A DNA stretch of 7,798 nt from assembly GCA_964541085.1 (NCBI GenBank), contig CAZIPA010000052.1:1-7798 (forward strand), given 5' to 3'. This DNA is from UBA4644 sp964541085. Its GTDB lineage: Bacteria > Bacillota > Clostridia > Oscillospirales > Butyricicoccaceae. The position numbers were made by a program, and so were the translations under genes. Below, piece after piece: positions 1 through 6,651 of the stretch (the first letter of the stretch is position 1; each line of letters begins with the position of its first letter). The notes beneath the pieces are model-generated. The model saw nothing but the letters and a program-made list of their open reading frames with translations, had not been told where the DNA came from and made no database searches.

Positions 1-892
1 TATTGTGGTCTTCATAGGACAGCGTAACCTTGTTGGGGTTGCCGGGCAGACCGACAACGGCCTGATTATTGATGGTGGCAGAGTAGGTCACAACAACCAC
101 ATCGTTGGGCTTGAGAGTGCCATTGGCAAACCGAACTTCGAAGGTGCAGTTGTCCGTCAGATTCTCAGTCACCAGAGCGTAGCCGCTGGTGATTTCGGTG
201 CCATTGACCGTCACTTTAACACTGGTGGAATTAAAGGTCAGACCCTTGGACATTTCATCGTGCAGCACATAATCCTTGGGGTCACCGTCGATGACATTGA
301 TGGTAGCCTTGAAGTTCACGGTCTGGCCGATATCGCCATCGTTGTGGTCATACCACTTCTTGTCAGAGTCTTCTTCGACTTCCTTCTTCACGGTAGGAAC
401 ACCGTTCTTTTCCTTGATGGTCACAGTGGGGTTGGTGGTGTCCAGAGAACACAGCGCGCCCAGATCGGAGACGACCAGATAATAGCCCAGCTCCAGACCG
501 GTAAACTCCACGGTGGAGGTGGTGGCCTTCGTGGTGCCCTGATTGCCAATGTTGTTGTCCTCGGCATACTTCTTGGCGGCCTCGGCAAAAGCGGCAGCGT
601 CAGCGCCCGTGACCCAGGTCGCATAGCCCTGAGCGTCGATGTTCACATAGACACCCTTGATGCTTTCGCTGGCAACAAAACCTGCCCATTCAGTCGTTGC
701 CTTGTAGGCATAAGCGTTTTTGCTGGCATCGTAGCTTTCCAGGTACAGCAGTTCATAGATGGTGTAGGTCTTGTCGACAACAGCGTTATCGACTGTAATT
801 TTGCCGTCATTGGCGGCAAATGCGGGGACGCTCAGCGCCAGCAGCATGACGGTGGCCAGCAGCAGGCTGAGAAGTTTTCTGGTGTTTCTCAT
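1..892 (-). CDS. Isopeptide-type backbone (major) pilin, N-terminal 297 residues; runs off the left edge
   Basis: Probable shaft subunit of a sortase-built pilus. The start ATG is at 892-890, preceded by an AGAAAGGAAA ribosome site. Residues 1-26 are a classical signal peptide: basic RNTRK, a Leu-rich core, and AFA before the likely cut (AFA/AND). Residues 31-160 look like the N-terminal D1 domain of Gram-positive pilins (YTIYELL near 43-49, GYYLV near 136-140). From about 166 a second beta domain begins with K169/K170 in PTVKKEV and reaches a GLPGNPNKVTLSY stretch at 281-293, typical of the fimbrial isopeptide-forming D2 domain. No textbook YPK pilin motif is present. K160 and K162, in the D1-D2 linker (VTIKEK), are candidates for the polymerising lysine. 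The C-terminus, expected to carry an LPXTG signal, is outside the window. The gene lies 59 bp after the large LPQTG protein on the same strand. The pilin class is well supported; the backbone role is inferred from position and domains. Confidence 0.85.
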   Translation of the reverse strand, partial: MRNTRKLLSLLLATVMLLALSVPAFAANDGKITVDNAVVDKTYTIYELLYLESYDASKNAYAYKATTEWAGFVASESIKGVYVNIDAQGYATWVTGADAAAFAEAAKKYAEDNNIGNQGTTKATTSTVEFTGLELGYYLVVSDLGALCSLDTTNPTVTIKEKNGVPTVKKEVEEDSDKKWYDHNDGDIGQTVNFKATINVIDGDPKDYVLHDEMSKGLTFNSTSVKVTVNGTEITSGYALVTENLTDNCTFEVRFANGTLKPNDVVVVTYSATINNQAVVGLPGNPNKVTLSYEDHN

Positions 893-914
893 AATCGTGT
901 TTCCTTTCTGCATA

Positions 915-931
915 TCAAAATATTTTTTTGA
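915..931 (-). other. Small AT-rich hairpin between tip-protein and pilin genes
   Basis: TCAAAA and TTTTGA arms (6 bp) flank a 5-nt loop in the short intergenic gap, just upstream of the pilin ribosome site. On the minus strand it has no following U-tract, so it is not a convincing terminator. It could be an mRNA processing or stability element that changes pilin-to-tip ratio, or only an AT-rich chance palindrome. Confidence 0.2.
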
Positions 932-951
932 GAATCGGTGCATGAGACGCT

Positions 952-3900
952 TCAGGGAGAAGCGGAATCCTCCCTTCTGCGTTTTTTATATTGATACAAC
1001 CGGAGCCAGCCCGCCGCAAGAAGCAGCGCCGTGCCGCCGATGGTATACCACAGAGTGCCGCCCCCGCCGGTTTGGGGGAGCTCGTAGCGCCGGATGGTGT
1101 TGACAAAGACAACCGGGTCAACCGGAGGTACGCCGGAGGTCGGCCTTTCCTCACCATTTTTCCATACCTGCGTCACCGTGGCGGTGAGGTCACCGGTTTC
1201 CGAAGCATTACCCACTGTGACCTCCACCACATAAACGGAATCGTCATAAACCGTCAGAATGTCGGATTCCTGCTTTTCCGTGATTCTGTAATAGAAGGTG
1301 CAGGGAAGCGCCAGCGTCTCCAGCTGGGAAACGGGATAATCCACGGTGAACGCACTTTGCACCGGGTCGGTTGTAATGGCGATTTGCAGCTCTTTCCGAG
1401 TGCCGCCCTCGATGGGTGTCGGGTCAGTGCTGCTCGTCACCTGCTCCAGAAGGAAGGTGTAGGTGTGTTCCCGTCCGTCCGGCGTGTTCAGCTGCTTTTC
1501 CACGGGGATGTCCACCGAAGTGCCATTTTCCGCATTGGTGACGGTGAGCTGCACGGCGTTCCCCAGCGGTACGATGCCCTTTACAGGCGGCTCAGCATCC
1601 CACTCCACGCCGTCCAGCGTATATTTCGGCACATAGCCTTCGGCGGATTTGTCCGATTCCTTCACGGTAAAGGCTGTGCCTGCCAGAATGTTGGAAATGG
1701 TGGCGGTTTCATCGGCGGCCAGCGTGATTTGCCCCGCCGTGGTTACGGTTCCTGCGCTGGATTCGCCGTTGGTGTTGGTGACGGTATAGGCCGTGCCCTG
1801 CGGCAGCAGCTGGCCGTCCAGCGTGATTTCAAAGGTAAACTGCTGTGCGATGCGGCTGTTCTGGGGATAACCCTCCAGCTTTTTCCCGATGGAGAGGCTG
1901 CCCAGCTTGTCAAAGGTCACCGTGTTGTCAAAGCGGAACACCGTGGAGCCGTCGGACATATCTTTCACCGGGCTGTCAACGCCCTTGAAGTTGTCACTGC
2001 CGACAGTTACATCATAGTTTGTCGTCGTGCTTGAGCCGTCCACGGAAACCGAGCCATACTGTTCGGCATAGGCGGTGTCCAGCAGCTCCCGGACGAAATA
2101 GCGGCCCGCATTTTCCTCAATGTTCGAGAAGAGCGCCGTCTGTCCGGCTTTCAGGGTGAAGATGCCGTTGGCATTTGTTGTGCCTTCGCCAATGGGGTTG
2201 CCGTTGGCATCCAGAATTTCATAGGAAGTATTTGCGCCGATGAACAGCGCCTTGCCGTCTTCCTTCAGCACCTGGAATTTGAAATCCGGGTTGCCCAGCA
2301 GGTCAATTTTGTCCTCCCGATCCACAGAAAGCTCCTTGGAAACACTGATGGAGTTTTTCCGCAGCAGGGGGAAGTTGAAGTTCATGCGGCAGACGGAGGA
2401 ACCGGAGCCACGCTCCATATAATAGAAGCGGAAGCTGTGGGTGGTGTAGTTTTTGAAGGTGCCCGTGGCGTTCAGACCGTCTGTGGATTTGCCGGCGGCC
2501 TCCAGCAGCTTCTTAAAGGTGTAAGTCTTGTAAGGCGTGGTGGACACATCGCCGGTCTTGGTGTCCAGCGCATAATATTTGACTACGCCGTTTACAAAGT
2601 CGATCTCGCCGCCCACATGGCGGTGGATGCCGGACAGGTCGAGGAACAGCACGCCGTCAATATAGACCCACACATCATCGTCGCCGGTGAAGTAGAAGAC
2701 CATGGGCTGTTGGCCATCGTTGCCGGTGAGGCCGTCCCTGGGCTGCATGAAGTTTATCTTCATCTCCATGCCGAAGAAGAAGTTGGTCTCTTCATCCCAG
2801 TCGATGTTGTACATCTTCTTCAGCAGATCGTTCGTGATGGGGCTGGTATCACTGGAGGGCTTGTCGCCGCTGCCGCCGCCTGCCGTGAAGTAGTCTACGA
2901 TAGCATCCTTGGCAGATTTGATGCTTGTATTATCGCGAACATCGTTTCTGTATTTTGCCAGCATATTAAACAACTGCTGCTTGGTAGGACTGTTTTGATA
3001 AGCGGCGGAGTTGCTGTCATATAGATCATTGATGATCTTCTGAACATAGTCTATAACTGTGGCGGTGCTGCCATCAAGACTGCCCACCTGCGTGGCCTTG
3101 GTGCTGTCGGTAATAGTGTTGAAGGGCAGGAAGTTGCCGAAGGGATAGACGATGAAGTTGGGGGTGATGATCTGGTCGTACAGGGTAAACTTGTTGTTGC
3201 TGTACTGGGCGTGATTCCAGCGGCTGTTGTAATAGTAAGCGCCGGTTGTTTCGTCCTTCTGGAACAGACCGTCAACGGATTCATTGTTTTTCTTGGTGAC
3301 GGCGCTGCCGGCAGTGAACAGATAGGAAAGGCTTGTGCCGTCCGCAAGGGCGGGATAGCCATTGACCAGCGTGCGGGAAAGTACATCGTTACCCGTGCTC
3401 ATACCGATGGGGCGGTTGGTGACGCCGTAACTGGTGTTATCAATGGCATTGATACCCGTGCCACCGCTGGTAACCTTTACCGCATTTTCGCTTAAACCGT
3501 TTGCTATGCTTGTGGAAGAGCCGCCATAGCCAATATCGGTAATGTTGCTGTTGCCGAAGTCGATATAGTCTACCTTGTGGCGATTAAAGCTGTTCCCAGC
3601 CATATATGCGCCGCCGTTCCACTGGAAGCCGGGGTACTTATTATTCTTATTGTAGTATTCGGTGTTGACCGCTTTGCTGTAGTCGTACAGGTTCAGCTCG
3701 ATAAAGTCTCTGGTGCTGGCAGAGGGAACTTCGGTGGGCTTGTCAAATGTGAAATCTTTATGTAGCGTCTCCGCACCCCACAGCCATTCCAGCGCATACA
3801 AGGTGTCCGCATTGGAAACCAGTGCCTGCTGCTCCGGGGTCAGGGCACAATAGTCGGCATAAACGGCCTGTGCCTGCTGTTGCAGCGCCGCAAAACAGGC

Positions 3901-5226
3901 GTTGTAGCCCTCTTCGTCCGCCGCATCCTCATAGGCTCCCAGCAGTGCGGCCATTTCCTCCTGCGTGGGCAGGGCATCAATGGCGGCAATCACGGCAGCC
4001 ACGGCCTCGTCCTCCTCCGCCACCAGACAGCTGTCATCGTGGGTGTGGGCCTCCAGACCGCAGCAAAGCAGACCCTCCGGGCTGAAGCAAAGCTCACTGT
4101 GCTGATGCTCTGCCAGACCGCAGAAATAGAGGGTTTCCTCCGGCGGGAGTTCCTCAGAAGGCTCATCTACAGGCTCCTCCACAGGCTCCTCGGCGGGCTC
4201 TTCCGCATCCTCGGGAAGCGGGTCTTCAGGGAGCTCTTCCTCCGCATCTTCCTCCGGGGGCAGCGCTTCTTCCTCCGGCGGATAGCATTCGGCAGAGTGC
4301 CGGTGTTCCTCCAGCGGACATACCAGCTCCCACTGACCGTAGCAGAGGAAGGTGTGTTCGTGGTCGGGATCGGTGGTTTCACAGGTGAGGGCATCAAAAT
4401 CCGTGGGGAGAATCACCGTTTCAAAGCAGCTGTCCTCATGCCGGTGGGCAAAAACCTCCAGCAGACCGCAGCAGAGATTGCCCTCCGCATCGTAGCAATC
4501 CTCTTCATGCACATGGGGGAAAAGCTGGGTCAGGCCGCAGAGGGGCTCCAGCGTTTCCAGCGGAGTTTCCTCCAGACCGCAGGTGCATTCTGTGGTCCAG
4601 GCATAGCATTCATTGGCGTGAACATGGCCGGGGGCCTCTTCGTCAGTCTGCGGTTCCTCCACAGAAAGCAGGGACGCGCCCTCCACCGGCAGGGTGATTT
4701 CGCCGATGGGCGGCAGGATGATTTCCTCCGCGCCGGGGTTGGCTTCTTCCTCCGTGCAGATCAGCGCGCCCCGCATCGGCGTATAGCAGTCGGGGGTGTG
4801 GGTGTGTACGGCGGGATAGCAGTCCTCTGTGTGTTCGTGGGGCAGAAGCTCCGGCAGAGGACAGACAAGATTGCCCGCCTCATCATAGCAGAGGGCATCA
4901 TGGGTGTGGAGAAATGCGTCTCCATAGCCGCAGACAAGGCTGCCTTCTCCGTCATAGCAGGCATCCTCATGGACATGGAGAGACTGGGCTGCATGGCAGC
5001 TGAGCACCGTGCGGGACGAAGCCTCCACCGGCTGATAGCAGTTCCTGTCGTGGGTATGGGCGGGAATGCCGCAGTCGGCCTCCAGCGTGATGGCAGGCAA
5101 AATCAGGGCATAGGTGGTGCAGAACACCACCACGGCCGCAAGCGCTGTCACCACACGGTACCAGCGCTGCCTGCGCCGCCGGGCGGCAGTATATGCAGTT
5201 GTGTCGGGCAGCAGCGAACGCCGCAT
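952..5226 (-). CDS. LPQTG-anchored surface protein with His/Cys repeats, fibro-slime domain and three isopeptide-type domains; probable pilus tip adhesin
   Basis: 1424 residues. The ATG at 5226-5224 follows an AGAAGGTG ribosome site. Layout: Arg-rich start and one hydrophobic segment (about 22-47, containing CTTYALILPAITLE); twelve H-x-H-x3-C repeats (57-400) broken by a Pro/Glu-rich spacer (316-364); an Ala-rich helical stretch (about 403-482, with ALTPEQQALVSN); a unique beta-rich region (about 490-800); and a fibro-slime/PA14-like core at 841-870 with GDDDVWVYIDG and DLSGIH, acidic residues that in this family bind calcium. Three Cna-B/FctA-like domains follow, each with a plausible isopeptide triad: K964/E1047/N1101, K1115 or K1116/E1190/N1231, and K1244/E1317/N1376. 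The end is a sorting signal: LPQTG 1383-1387, hydrophobic 1390-1409, then a KKRRR tail. It sits between a signal peptidase gene and the pilin gene, so it is probably displayed at the pilus tip or anchored alone. The ligand is unknown. The domain assignments come from motifs; the tip role is inferred. Confidence 0.9.
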   Translation of the reverse strand: MRRSLLPDTTAYTAARRRRQRWYRVVTALAAVVVFCTTYALILPAITLEADCGIPAHTHDRNCYQPVEASSRTVLSCHAAQSLHVHEDACYDGEGSLVCGYGDAFLHTHDALCYDEAGNLVCPLPELLPHEHTEDCYPAVHTHTPDCYTPMRGALICTEEEANPGAEEIILPPIGEITLPVEGASLLSVEEPQTDEEAPGHVHANECYAWTTECTCGLEETPLETLEPLCGLTQLFPHVHEEDCYDAEGNLCCGLLEVFAHRHEDSCFETVILPTDFDALTCETTDPDHEHTFLCYGQWELVCPLEEHRHSAECYPPEEEALPPEEDAEEELPEDPLPEDAEEPAEEPVEEPVDEPSEELPPEETLYFCGLAEHQHSELCFSPEGLLCCGLEAHTHDDSCLVAEEDEAVAAVIAAIDALPTQEEMAALLGAYEDAADEEGYNACFAALQQQAQAVYADYCALTPEQQALVSNADTLYALEWLWGAETLHKDFTFDKPTEVPSASTRDFIELNLYDYSKAVNTEYYNKNNKYPGFQWNGGAYMAGNSFNRHKVDYIDFGNSNITDIGYGGSSTSIANGLSENAVKVTSGGTGINAIDNTSYGVTNRPIGMSTGNDVLSRTLVNGYPALADGTSLSYLFTAGSAVTKKNNESVDGLFQKDETTGAYYYNSRWNHAQYSNNKFTLYDQIITPNFIVYPFGNFLPFNTITDSTKATQVGSLDGSTATVIDYVQKIINDLYDSNSAAYQNSPTKQQLFNMLAKYRNDVRDNTSIKSAKDAIVDYFTAGGGSGDKPSSDTSPITNDLLKKMYNIDWDEETNFFFGMEMKINFMQPRDGLTGNDGQQPMVFYFTGDDDVWVYIDGVLFLDLSGIHRHVGGEIDFVNGVVKYYALDTKTGDVSTTPYKTYTFKKLLEAAGKSTDGLNATGTFKNYTTHSFRFYYMERGSGSSVCRMNFNFPLLRKNSISVSKELSVDREDKIDLLGNPDFKFQVLKEDGKALFIGANTSYEILDANGNPIGEGTTNANGIFTLKAGQTALFSNIEENAGRYFVRELLDTAYAEQYGSVSVDGSSTTTNYDVTVGSDNFKGVDSPVKDMSDGSTVFRFDNTVTFDKLGSLSIGKKLEGYPQNSRIAQQFTFEITLDGQLLPQGTAYTVTNTNGESSAGTVTTAGQITLAADETATISNILAGTAFTVKESDKSAEGYVPKYTLDGVEWDAEPPVKGIVPLGNAVQLTVTNAENGTSVDIPVEKQLNTPDGREHTYTFLLEQVTSSTDPTPIEGGTRKELQIAITTDPVQSAFTVDYPVSQLETLALPCTFYYRITEKQESDILTVYDDSVYVVEVTVGNASETGDLTATVTQVWKNGEERPTSGVPPVDPVVFVNTIRRYELPQTGGGGTLWYTIGGTALLLAAGWLRLYQYKKRRREDSASP
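4027..5058 (-). repeat. Twelve protein-level H-x-H-x3-C repeats (His/Cys-rich module)
   Basis: Residues 57-400 of the large surface protein. First His of each copy: 57, 84, 107, 130, 141, 201, 238, 261, 289, 308, 374, 394. In every copy the Cys is exactly six residues later (63, 90, 113, 136, 147, 207, 244, 267, 295, 314, 380, 400) and is usually followed by Tyr or Phe. A second Cys, often in an L-x-C or CCGL context, lies 4-7 residues before most His pairs (for example C99 before H107, C122 before H130, C253 before H261, C389 before H394). The composite unit is thus C-x(4-7)-H-x-H-x3-C, which could form a Cys2His2 metal site; disulfides are the alternative. There are 27 Cys in residues 52-400, but only four in the 1024 residues after 400 (444, 460, 946, 1309). 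The copies are diverged, so this is an old array and not a recent tandem duplication. Confidence 0.9.
4135..4281 (-). repeat. Pro/Glu/Asp-rich low-complexity spacer
   Basis: Residues 316-364 of the large surface protein consist almost wholly of Pro, Glu, Asp and Ala, with short imperfect repeats of the EEP-V/A type. It separates His/Cys repeats 10 and 11. The composition is that of an extended, acidic, flexible linker typical of wall-spanning or stalk segments. The DNA has matching short imperfect repeats, so copy number could vary between strains. Confidence 0.6.
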
Positions 5227-5242
5227 CCGGACTTCACCTTCT

Positions 5243-5271
5243 TATATAATGTAAAAACAGAACATCGTCAA
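5243..5271 (-). promoter_or_regulatory. Possible internal promoter ahead of the large surface protein gene
   Basis: On the minus strand, TTGACG (5266-5271, overlapping the stop of the signal peptidase gene) is followed after 17 bp by TATATA (5243-5248). The box and spacing equal those of the main operon promoter. The predicted start near 5236 would fall inside the ribosome site of the next gene, giving a leader of only about 10 nt. Real use is therefore doubtful unless initiation lies slightly upstream. Confidence 0.3.
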
Positions 5272-5852
5272 TCCAAATCTCCAAAGCCGGAGAAGGGCCA
5301 GACCCGGAACACAATCCGTCCCACGATCTGTTCCTCAGAAACGCAGCCAACCTCCGTATGACGGGAGTCCACCGAGGTGGAGCGATGATCGCCCATGCAG
5401 AAATACCGGTTGTCCGGCACCTGATAGGGCAGGGTAATGTTGCAGTCGCCCCGGGATTTTTCCGTGAGGTAGGGTTCCTCCAGCACAACGCCGTCCACGG
5501 AAACCGTGCCGTCCTCGGCGATGTCCACCCATTGTCCCGGCCCGGCGATACAGCGCTTGACCAGAATCCTGTTGCCCAGATAAAAGGCGATGAGATCGCC
5601 CTGCTGAAACTCCGAGCCCTTGAGGGATACGACAATGTTACCCTCGTCCAGGGTGGGTGCCATGGAGGCACCGTAGATTTGCAGCACCGGCATCCAGACG
5701 GTTGCCACCAGCACGGCGATGGCCGCCACCACGACCAGCGTATAGATGGTGCTGCGCAACACCCGGTGGTAGCGGGAACGGTATTTCAGCCGCTTGACCT
5801 CGGCCTCCAGCTGGCCCACGGAGGGCATTTCGGAAAGGGTGGGGTGCTTCAT
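5268..5852 (-). CDS. lepB: Type I signal peptidase (S26 family), pilus-locus copy
   Basis: 194 residues, a normal length for a Gram-positive signal peptidase I. It cleaves signal peptides on the outer face of the membrane. A single membrane segment lies at about 34-55 after a basic cytoplasmic N-terminus. The catalytic serine is S63 in GASMAPTL and the general-base lysine is K99 in ILVKRCIAGPG. The conserved later boxes are GDHRSTSVDSRH (154-165) and GRIVFRVWP (178-186). Both catalytic residues are present, unlike the inactive SipA-type chaperones of some streptococcal pilus loci, so it is predicted to be an active enzyme of the Lys-dependent bacterial type and not the His-type SipW. The ATG at 5852-5850 starts three bases after the coiled-coil gene stops, with GGGAG as ribosome site, so translation is probably coupled. 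Its position suggests it processes the two downstream surface proteins. The family is certain; the dedicated substrate is inferred. The lepB symbol is generic. Confidence 0.93.
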   Translation of the reverse strand: MKHPTLSEMPSVGQLEAEVKRLKYRSRYHRVLRSTIYTLVVVAAIAVLVATVWMPVLQIYGASMAPTLDEGNIVVSLKGSEFQQGDLIAFYLGNRILVKRCIAGPGQWVDIAEDGTVSVDGVVLEEPYLTEKSRGDCNITLPYQVPDNRYFCMGDHRSTSVDSRHTEVGCVSEEQIVGRIVFRVWPFSGFGDLD

Positions 5853-5855
5853 GGG

Positions 5856-6356
5856 TCAGCTCCCGGTTTTGCCGGAGATCACGGAAAGCAGCCGCTCCAG
5901 CTCGGCGTGCTCGGCGGAAAACTGGGTCAGACGGTGGGAAACCGTATCCCAATAGGTCTGGGATTCTGCCCGGGCCTTTTCCAGCATCTGCGCACACTGG
6001 GTCTGGGTAGACTGCTCCAGTGCGGCGGCCTCCTGCCGGGCCTGCTCCAGAAGGGCATCCGCCTTGGCACGGCTCTCTGCCTCCATCCGGGCGCAGATGG
6101 CCTCCTGCCGCTGGCTGAGATGGCTGATGTTGTCGGTATACTGGGCACAGGCAGCCTGAGCCGCTTCGAAAATTCCGCTGAGCGACAAGGCAGCCTCCGC
6201 AATGGAGCCCGCCTGATCCAATCGTATGGTTTTGTCCCGCAGGGCAGCTTCTGTCTCGTCCAGACGCTTTTGCAGCGCCTCCATTTCCCGGCTCTGCTCC
6301 AGCAGCAGCTGCAGCAGATCCTTCCGGCTGAGATTCCGCAGTTCCTTATCTGTCAT
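5856..6356 (-). CDS. Cytoplasmic coiled-coil protein of unknown function, first gene of the pilus operon
   Basis: 166 residues if translation starts at the ATG at 6356-6354, chosen because it follows a GGGAGGG ribosome site and lies 73 bp downstream of a good -10 box. The frame stays open further upstream to 6572, but that part crosses the promoter. There is no signal peptide or membrane segment. The protein opens with MTDKELRNLSRKDLL and then consists almost entirely of Ala/Glu/Gln/Arg-rich helix with heptad-like spacing (about 12-46 and 62-160). A more conserved-looking segment, AGSIAEAALSLSGIFEAAQ (49-67), lies between. I recall similar short helical proteins in Clostridia annotated only as hypothetical; the pattern is loosely like DivIVA or ATP-synthase b-type helices, without the diagnostic motifs. 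It is three bases from the signal peptidase gene. A scaffold that places secretion or pilus assembly is possible but speculative. Confidence 0.8.
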   Translation of the reverse strand: MTDKELRNLSRKDLLQLLLEQSREMEALQKRLDETEAALRDKTIRLDQAGSIAEAALSLSGIFEAAQAACAQYTDNISHLSQRQEAICARMEAESRAKADALLEQARQEAAALEQSTQTQCAQMLEKARAESQTYWDTVSHRLTQFSAEHAELERLLSVISGKTGS

Positions 6357-6428
6357 GTGGGCGTTTCCCTCCCTGCACTTGACACGACAAAATCCCATGC
6401 GCCTTCCTGCGCGGGCATGGTAAAATTC

Positions 6429-6457
6429 ATTGTAATACGCTTTTTCTTTCCCGTCAA
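6429..6457 (-). promoter_or_regulatory. Sigma-A-type promoter of the pilus operon
   Basis: On the minus strand, TTGACG (6452-6457) and TACAAT (6429-6434) are separated by exactly 17 bp. Each differs from consensus at one base. The expected transcript start is near 6422, about 65 nt before the first ATG. The leader contains a GC-rich palindrome (6396-6419, GCGC arms around a CTTCCT loop within CATGC/GCATG ends) that may fold ahead of the ribosome site. No operator was recognised. Confidence 0.75.
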
Positions 6458-6493
6458 GGGGAAAACAGGCATAAATGCCGCAAGATTCCACAA

Positions 6494-6526
6494 AAAGAGC
6501 AGGAAATGCGCGGGATTCTGCTCTTT
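6494..6526 (-). terminator. Inverted repeat, probable second terminator upstream of the pilus operon
   Basis: A perfect 9-bp inverted repeat, AAAGAGCAG (6494-6502) and CTGCTCTTT (6518-6526), has a 15-nt loop. On the minus strand the 3' arm runs into UUUUUG, though three of those U lie in the stem. It sits between the stronger terminator at 6565-6606 and the operon promoter. It would serve as back-up insulation or could bind a regulator; the large loop and short U-run make terminator function uncertain. Confidence 0.45.
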
Positions 6527-6564
6527 CACAGGCAGTTTCTCCGGAAAGTCCGCCCGCAAGGGCG

Positions 6565-6606
6565 AAAAACAAAAGAAAAAGCTCCGGTCAATGACCGAAG
6601 CTCTTT
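6565..6606 (-). terminator. Intrinsic terminator for transcription coming from the right
   Basis: The stem is GCTCCGGTC (6581-6589) with GACCGAAGC (6593-6601) around an AAT loop. Its only imperfection becomes a G-U pair on the minus strand, and A/T pairs extend the base to about 6576 and 6606. On the minus strand it is followed by TTTTTCTTTTGTTTTT (6565-6580), a long U-rich tract. In the plus direction the tract is shorter (TCTTTTGTCTT), so weak bidirectional use is possible. A further 5-bp CGCCC/GGGCG hairpin with a GCAA/TTGC loop follows at 6551-6564. It separates the accessory genes on the right from the pilus operon. Confidence 0.8.
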
Positions 6607-6651
6607 TGTCTTGCATGACCAAAATAGATGCGGGCGAGTACGGCTTGAAAA
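6566..6651 (-). ncRNA. Possible small transcript (about 85 nt) ending at the strong terminator
   Basis: A promoter-like pair at 6658-6685 would start transcription near 6651, only about 50 nt before the strong terminator hairpin, and no credible reading frame lies between. The predicted RNA has 5-bp TGCAT/ATGCA arms (near its 5' end and at 6613-6617) that would close a domain in front of the terminator. One copy of a 14-bp direct repeat lies inside it. No known RNA family was recognised. It could also be only the tail of a longer transcript from the right. Confidence 0.25.

Noticed and set aside
5..931. Plus-strand open frame of 308 codons
   Set aside because: It is the antisense of the signal-peptide-bearing pilin, lacks a ribosome site, and its translation has no recognisable domain.
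4027..5058. The His/Cys array as a CRISPR or recent DNA tandem repeat
   Set aside because: The periodicity is at protein level with diverged nucleotides and variable unit length; no identical DNA repeats with unique spacers are present.
3880..5361. Long plus-strand open frame of 493 codons
   Set aside because: It is antisense to the His/Cys repeat region; repeated GC-rich codons on the minus strand keep the opposite frame open. It also crosses the gap into the signal peptidase gene.
6357..6572. N-terminal extension of the coiled-coil protein
   Set aside because: The extra residues cross the operon promoter and an inverted repeat, and do not resemble the helical protein; the ATG at 6356 has a strong ribosome site.
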